Shown piece after piece: positions 52,265 through 64,000 of a stretch of DNA of 64,000 bases. The notes under the pieces were generated by a model, which was given only the letters and a program-made list of their open reading frames with translations, made no database searches and was not told the origin of the DNA. The stretch is from assembly GCF_016859285.1 (NCBI RefSeq), contig NC_053416.1:12291001-12355000 (forward strand). Reading direction: 5' to 3'. Every line of letters starts with the position of its first letter. The first letter of the stretch is position 1. The stretch comes from Xiphias gladius (taxonomy: Eukaryota > Chordata > Actinopteri > Istiophoriformes > Xiphiidae). The position numbers were made by a program, and so were the translations under genes.

Positions 52265-53914
52265 TGTCTGTCTGTTGTAACACATAAATCAAAATTAATT
52301 TTAAATGTTAAATTTTATTTAACATTTATTGTTAGTTGTTAGTTTGAAGTTACAAAGTCAATTTTTATAAAACTTGAACATTATGAATAGCATGTGTGGA
52401 TTATTTTCATAATCGGGCAGTTTTAGTAAAGGGATAAGACTTTATACCCTCTCAGATTTTGCAACCTGCAATTATATAAACTATACAATCATGGAAAAAA
52501 CTAAAAACTACAATTTTGCCGCTCACTCTAACTAATCTGATTCAAATTCAAAGCTGTCACTCACCACATTCACAGTGGTCTTCGTTGCTTTCTAAAGCTG
52601 ACCTGTGAATTTTCCACTGACAGATGCCTGGTTTATGCTCTTCTCGTCTCTTTGTCATCATGTTGCGTGATATGACTCAAGGAATTGGTTATTGTGTTGT
52701 CACACAACTTGCAGGTGAACAAAGGCCTAGATTCACCGCTTTTGTAGTTATAAACTTACTGAATACTTAGATTTTACATCTGACAGTTCTAAGATAAAAT
52801 CTTCTGACATAAACTATGGTTTCTCAGACTTAAAACAATGTCCAATGTAAGTCTTCGGTGCAAATAGTGTGTATTTAATCACGTCTTTGTGTTTTTTTTG
52901 AATCATTATGTGCATTGTGAGATGTTCCAGTCACGTGGAAGGCTACATTTTCCTGTGACACTTTATAAATGCAGTTACAACATTAATCGTAAAAAGTATT
53001 GAATAAGAAATAACTATGTATCAACTGCTATAAAATAAACTCTGCAAGCAAGGTAATTGTTGGCAATTACTTTCTCACAGGCCAAAATTAAACCACGTTC
53101 AGGACTGACAGTTAAGAACCACGGCTTTTTTCTTTCTATGTCTCTGCCACAGCCACAGAGCCGGGTTTGACACTCCCACAGCCCCAGGATAGACTCACCT
53201 TATCTCTGCTTTTAACATGCCTAAACTGTGTAGAGTCATGCTTGCTCTTATGAATCAGTAAAAATCATAATTTCCAAAAAAAAATGTACCATGTAATTTA
53301 AGCAGCACCCATATGTACACTATGTTTTAAAAGCACCCATATGTACACTGTGTTAAAAGCAGCTAACATTTTCAGATAACTGTTTAATCTACTGTAAGAA
53401 CAGTTGACCAGAGCCAGTAGCATCACATTAATTAATGCTTTTCCACACTTTTTTCCAACATAATTAATTTTATTTTTGAACTTCGAAGCAATGTTAACTT
53501 CAAACATTTCTTTGGTAGGTTTAACACCTATGTTCATATCTTTGCTGAAGTTGCCACTGGAAAAAACAAAGGAAGGTACTGCAATACTTCAAGGTTTAAT
53601 TCTACATATGAACAAAGTTTATGTCTTGAATTTGCCAGTTCACGCTTGACCTCAGCCTGTAAATTCATAAAAATGTTAAGTTATCACAGAATTCACTAAG
53701 TCCTCTTGCATCATTTGTGTTAAATAAAAGCTAGCCTGTTAATACTTTGTACAGTGGTTTTACAATTTTTTTTTTTTTTTTTTTTTTTTCTCTCAGCACA
53801 AAATTGTAAAACATTTCTCATTGACGACCTGATTCCATACAGGTCTTTAAATTCATGGACCATCTGGCATAACTTAGACACAAGATAATAGCACTACAAG
53901 TCAGTGCTTGTCAG
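52265..53914. other. Region between the decayed receptor copy and slc34a1
   Basis: 52610-52710 matches the upstream flank of the intact receptor gene. 53305-53360 holds two tandem copies of a unit of about 27 bp (gcacccatatgtacact...). A T tract lies at 53766-53789. No gene seen. Confidence 0.6.
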
Positions 53915-59671
<5,757 letters not shown>

Positions 59672-60888
59672 CTGGAGGGCATCCGTTATAGGTATTTGAA
59701 GCAGAAATTGTAGTGCTCAGTGTTTGTGGTAGTGGTAGTAATAGAAGTCGTAACTGTAGTAGCTCAAGCAGTGGTAGTATTACTAGTGGTGGGAGTACTT
59801 GTGATAGTTGTCTTGATATTTAATGATTGATACCACTACTACAGACCTCTCATGAAAGACAGCAGTAACAGTACTACTATACTAATGTGCTGTATATCAA
59901 TGTAACAAAGAGCAAGGATTTGTTTTCTAATATTACAAAAATCACCCTAACCAATATTGTGTTCAAAACACAAACGAATTGCATTACAGAGTTTACCTTC
60001 AATCAGTGCTGCTTCAGGTATATAGTTTGAACAAATATTATTTTAACATAACTTGGCTTTTGATGAAATGGTGCGCCTGCTTGAGAAAGTCGATGCTGAT
60101 TGAGATTGCAGCTGATCGTAAAAACATAAAATAAACAAAAACAGAAGAGAGAAGACAAGAACCGAAGGACTGTACTTTTTACCTCACACACTAATTTTAT
60201 GTGGTAAAAGGAAAAGAGGGATGATGAGACAGGAAAGAGAAAGAGGGCAGAGAAGTAAGGGGAGGTGCTACTGTGTAGTGTAGATTAACTCTATTAGTAG
60301 AACATGGGTGACTGATTGTAAAACGGAAATGCATAGACTCGTTCTCATTCTTTCCATCCCTCTTTTTCTTAACCTCTAACCTGCGTATGTGGTGGTTTCG
60401 TGGTTTCAGTTTAATGCTCAATTTAATACTCACCAGAGTACTGCAGAAGCGGAAAAAAAAAACGTGTTAATTCATCAAAGAATAACTTACAAATATATCA
60501 ATAGGCAGAGTGGTCTCAAAACAACATCGTCATGTGCAGATATTAAGACAATAAAAGTCAACTACAGTATGAGCGAGTACCAGCTCTGTCTACTGCAGGT
60601 GTAACCACACAGTTGTATATGCAGAGTCTTTGTCGGTACAGAATACGAATACTTGGGTACCAAGTCCATGCCAGGGCTTTGTGGAATGTATGGGTGAATG
60701 TGGCCGTGGTGTAAAGCGCTTTGAGCGGTCGAAAAGACCAGAAAAGCGCCCTCCAAGTGCAGTCCGTTCACCGCTTGCTTCGTTTTCTACAGTGCCGCCG
60801 TGGGCACTGGAGGCACTGGCGGTACTGGGTGTACTGGGGATGTGATTCTTTCGGTACAGAGGAAGGTGCCCGTGTCAGTGCTCTAGCC
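59672..60888. other. Interval between slc34a1 and the slc22a promoter
   Basis: It should hold any upstream exons and the promoter of slc34a1 (- strand). Possible - strand donors occur at 60436 (gtgagt), 60182 (gtaaaa) and 59998 (gtaaac), but no coding exon could be supported. A degenerate GTAGTG trinucleotide tract lies at 59725-59830 and a retroelement tail at 60655-60780. Confidence 0.5.
60655..60780 (+). mobile_element. LINE2/SINE-type 3' tail fragment
   Basis: The string gtgtaaagcgctttgagcggtcgaaaagaccagaaaagcgccctccaagtgcagtccg matches the gtaaagcgctttgagtggtcg...aaaagcgctatataa...cagtcc tail shared by many fish retroelements. Fragment only; no body recognised. Confidence 0.55.
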
Positions 60889-61151
60889 TGACGTCAAACT
60901 CCAAGAGACAAATCAGAGGGCAGGCGCAGTAAACGGCAACCGCGCGCGGAGTGGCAGCGGGAAGGGCGGGTGCAGCAACGGGTCCGACTCGCGGGGAATG
61001 GGGTGATTTTGCAATTCGATGCGGGTCATGGCAGAAAAGACGTAGACAACCAAAAGCCAGTGTGTAAACGGCGTCACAGAGAATTTCAAGTGAAGGGAGG
61101 AAACGCCTCAAACGTATTTAAGCAGTTCAGAGACAGACATCTGAATTCAGG
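60889..61151 (+). promoter_or_regulatory. slc22a promoter and non-coding first exon
   Basis: CpG-rich. It contains a perfect CRE palindrome TGACGTCA (60889-60896) and a GC box GGGCGGG (60964-60970), with no TATA box close to a start. A splice donor (CAGG|gtaagc) ends the probable 5' UTR exon at 61151. The next exon starts at 61828 after acceptor aactttcttttcag. The position head to head with slc34a1 makes shared regulation possible. Confidence 0.6.
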
Positions 61152-61827
61152 GTAAGCGAATTTCTGTTGTTAGCTTTTTATTAACATGTCATCAAAATGT
61201 TCACATCCTGAAATTTTCCCATAATTGTTTGCACATTGCGACAGCCGGCATCTGTTGTAGCAAAGCTAGCCTAAGGTTAGCTCGTTTAGGCTAACATAGC
61301 AACCGCTCATAAAGTCAGCGGGGTGCTAACATCATTGGTAGGCTACCATGACAGGTCAGTCTGTCAAAATATAAGGACTTTTTCACACCACTGGTCTGTC
61401 ACCTTGTTAGCCAATTTAAACGACTGCTTACACACTGTCTATATGCAGGAGCTCCTGCTGTTTTTCTTTTTCTTTTTTTTCTTTTTTTTGCTGTGGTATC
61501 GAATTTGGTAACGACAGTCGTGGAATTTAAATGGTACTGGTACCGTTTACCAAATTTCTGGCATCGTAATATCCCGTAGTACAGATGCAGGACTGCGCTA
61601 ATAACTCAACTGGCTACTCTTAAGGGACTTTAACTCTTGAACACACCACAGAGGTTAAATTCCTCTGAGCCATCTGCAGTCAGCAGAAATAACCCACTTG
61701 GTTGTAAGTGATGAAACCTTAGCTTTAGTTTAAGACGGTGTTTGTTTTTGTTTTGTTTGTTTGGTTGGTTGTTTGGTTGGTTTGTTTGAAACTTTGGAAT
61801 CATTACAACAATTAACTTTCTTTTCAG

Positions 61828-62233
61828 CAGATTCAGTTAGTTCACATGTCAAGAGGGGATACTTTTGGATCCCTTTTGTTTGGATTTGTCATCATAAAAA
61901 GATCCACTGAGATTACTGCCTGGTACATAGGGCATAGTCGACTGAACGTATAAAGACTGTAGATAAGAAACATTTACAGGAAGACATTATAAAAGACAGT
62001 AGTAGAAAGAAGAGAATTTTGGGACTATGAAGGATTATGAAGAAACCACTGTTTTCCTGGGTCAGTGGGGACGTTTTCAGCAGATCATCTTCTTCCTGCT
62101 CTGTGCCAGCACTGTCCCCAATGGATTTGGAGCTTTATCCATCGTCTTTTTGGCCGACATTCCCAGTCACCACTGCATGATTCCTGAGGTTAATTTGACT
62201 CAAGAATGGCTCAATGCTATCATCCCTGTAAAG
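61828..62233 (+). CDS. slc22a5: slc22a exon 2: 5' UTR end, start codon, first transmembrane segment
   Basis: Acceptor aactttcttttcag opens the exon; ATG is at 62027-62029; donor gtaaat follows 62233 (207 coding nt, phase 0). It encodes [18 protein letters not shown], then [16 protein letters not shown], the conserved OCTN start. The 199-nt leader in this exon is non-coding. Confidence 0.88.
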
Positions 62234-63899
62234 GTAAATCAGCGCATGACTGTCAGAAAACAGCTGCAGTTTTGAATATAGGACAAATACAGTGCATAGC
62301 AGTGCATTGTTGACCCACCTGATCAAGATATCATCACAAAATTATGATAAAAGTTACATTTCTTTGATACCAATTAATTTGTATGGAAATTATCTTCTCT
62401 ATAGTACTGCATTATTATAGTACAGTATATTATTCCTATACCATTCCGACAGGCACTTAAGACTTGTGGACATACTGTGAAAGTGGAATACCATAGTATT
62501 CCCTCTCGTGGTTGCTTTATTGTAGACTTAAGATTCAGCTCTACATATAACGTGGTATGGCCACATATAAGAGTATCTTTAAGTTTATTCACAGCAGGTA
62601 ACATCTAAGGTGACAACCATGTCATATGTTTAGCTGTTGTCTACAGTTGATTTTCCCATTAAATTCTAATCAAATGCTCTTTTAGCTTTCTTCTAATACA
62701 AATTAAATTGTAAACAAAGTGTGTGTTACTGTGACTGTGAGGTGGTGAATGGAAAACAGGAGCTGAGCAGGTGCAGCAGGTACAGGCTTGATGTCGTGAG
62801 GAATTTCTCTGCTCTGGGGTACATTCCTGGCAGGGATATCAACCTCACTGACCTGGAGGAGGAGGGCTGTGTGAATGGGTGGAGCTACAGCAGAGACGTC
62901 TACCAGTCCACCATAGTCTCTGAAGTGAGTGTATATGCTTGTATGAGTACATTCAATAGCTGTAATAAGGATCATAATATTAACACAGATTCCCTTTTGT
63001 CAGTGTATGTAATTTTTCCAATATAATTAGCCAGAATATTTTAAGATTTGTTCTTTAATTTCCCCTAATGTCTGTTTAATGGATGAATATTCCAGTTTGA
63101 CCTGGTGTGCAGTGAGCAGTGGAAACAGCCGCTCACCTCCACTCTTTACTTCCTGGGAGTTCTTGTTGGATCTTTTACCTCAGGACAGCTCTCAGACAGG
63201 TATTGAGACTACGCTGGGTGAGATGCATATATGTAGAGCTTCCCAAAGCGACTTTTTAATTAATTTATTTTGTTATTTTTACTCCAGCCATCCTAGCAGA
63301 TGCAATTGGTTACTACTATATATGAGGAAATGCTTCTAAAATGATCTAATTTGATTAAACAACTTAACTAATAGTATTCCTTTAGAGATTTTTATTCAGA
63401 AAGTGCAAAAAAACCCTCAATTTTTTTCATCATGACTAAGAAATATGCCTAACTTGCTAAAGAAATGCCTCTCCCCATTTTACATTTAATTTAACATATG
63501 CTGTCCCCACCTACTGTGTATATAAGTTTTAAGATTTTTCTTTGTTCCATATTTATTTTTTTATAATTGTTTAAAAATCTGTATTAATAATGAGGAACCA
63601 ATGCCTTTTTATTTTCATTATATTTGCACTAAATTACTTAAAATCTTAAATCTGATATGCATACAGTTATGTTCAATATGTGCTATAGAAATAATTAAAA
63701 TGATTCTTTTTGCTTCTATTTTATTGTTGCTCTTCTCAATATAGATATGGAAGGAAGCCCGTCTTTTTTTTTACCATGGCAGTTCAGACAATTTTTACCA
63801 TTGTGCAAATCTTCTCCCCTTCATGGACGGTGTTCTCCATCCTCCTCTTCCTCAGTGGTTTGGGACAGATAGCCAACTACATTGCCGCTTTTGTGCTGG
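62027..63899 (+). CDS. slc22a5: OCTN-type organic cation/carnitine transporter, 5' part (cut by window end)
   Basis: Plasma-membrane major-facilitator protein of the SLC22 family; OCTN2 imports carnitine with Na+, OCTN1 moves ergothioneine and cations. Coding exons: 62027-62233, 62742-62924, 63096-63199 and 63745-63899. The last two are 104 and 155 nt, the sizes of human SLC22A5 exons 2 and 3 as I remember them. The sequence shows TM1, a large glycosylated extracellular loop (NLT, NFS, NLT sites; CSRYRL, NFSALG and GRD motifs), TM2, the MFS signature [13 protein letters not shown] built across the exon 3/4 junction, and TM3-TM4 ([21 protein letters not shown]). The rest lies beyond the window. 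slc22a4 and slc22a5 cannot be separated on this part. Position beside pdlim4 supports either, as in human 5q31. Confidence 0.9.
62742..62924 (+). CDS. slc22a5: slc22a exon 3, extracellular loop
   Basis: 183 nt, phase 0 to 0, donor gtgagt. It encodes [40 protein letters not shown] and [13 protein letters not shown]. The acceptor (actgtgactgtgag) has a poor pyrimidine tract. An alternative in-phase AG at 62759-62760 would drop six residues, but the alignment to OCTN proteins favours the first. Confidence 0.85.
63096..63199 (+). CDS. slc22a5: slc22a exon 4, second transmembrane segment
   Basis: Acceptor gaatattccag and donor gtattg flank 104 nt. It encodes [20 protein letters not shown] and [15 protein letters not shown] (first half of the MFS motif). 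Confidence 0.92.
63745..63899 (+). CDS. slc22a5: slc22a exon 5, third and fourth transmembrane segments
   Basis: Acceptor cttctcaatatag and donor gtacaa flank 155 nt. It encodes [20 protein letters not shown], then [17 protein letters not shown], and leaves one base. The gene continues past 64000. Confidence 0.92.
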
Positions 63900-64000
63900 G
63901 TACAAATAATCACCTCCTGCTGTAACTATTGGCACACTATTTGCTCTACATTTGATTTGTCTGATAAACTGTTGATTCATTCATGTCCCTCTCTTTGTGT

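Overview
The window looks like nuclear DNA of a ray-finned (teleost) fish. Genes are split by GT-AG introns, long (CA)n/(GT)n tracts are common, there are decayed Tc1-like transposons and repeat families I recognise from teleost genomes, and the recognisable proteins are vertebrate ones. About 10% of the window can be tied to genes. The rest is intron, intergenic DNA and repeats.

Layout: (1) 1-18320, + strand: the 3' part of pdlim4 (PDZ-LIM protein 4, RIL). Four exons are visible; the PDZ exons lie to the left or are not recognisable. (2) 18321-38470: about 20 kb with no recognisable protein gene. It holds a CpG-rich promoter-like block near 30960-31435, followed by weak candidate exons, and a 5'-truncated Tc1-like element at 35415-36778. 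(3) 38475-42906, - strand: a complete five-exon gene for a CD2/SLAM-family receptor (signal peptide, V-like domain, C2-like domain, transmembrane segment, short tail with an ITIM-type tyrosine). One intron carries a second Tc1-like copy, inverted relative to the first. (4) 50473-52264, - strand: a decayed tandem copy of that receptor, without a recognisable C2 exon and with a premature stop. (5) 53915-59671, - strand: a type II sodium-phosphate cotransporter, closest to slc34a1 (NaPi-IIa). Eleven exon segments were recovered, but one conserved membrane-segment exon could not be found. (6) 60889-63899, + strand: a CpG-rich promoter, non-coding first exon and first four coding exons of an OCTN-type organic cation/carnitine transporter (slc22a5 or slc22a4), cut by the window end.

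From general knowledge, human PDLIM4 lies beside SLC22A4/SLC22A5 on 5q31. The pdlim4...slc22a order here therefore preserves an old linkage, with the receptor pair and slc34a1 lying between. slc34a1 and slc22a are head to head and may share regulatory DNA. The proteins do not form a pathway: one is a cytoskeletal adaptor, one an immune-type receptor and two are solute carriers typical of absorptive epithelia.

Exon borders were read by eye from splice sites, reading-frame phase and remembered family sequences. No alignments were run.
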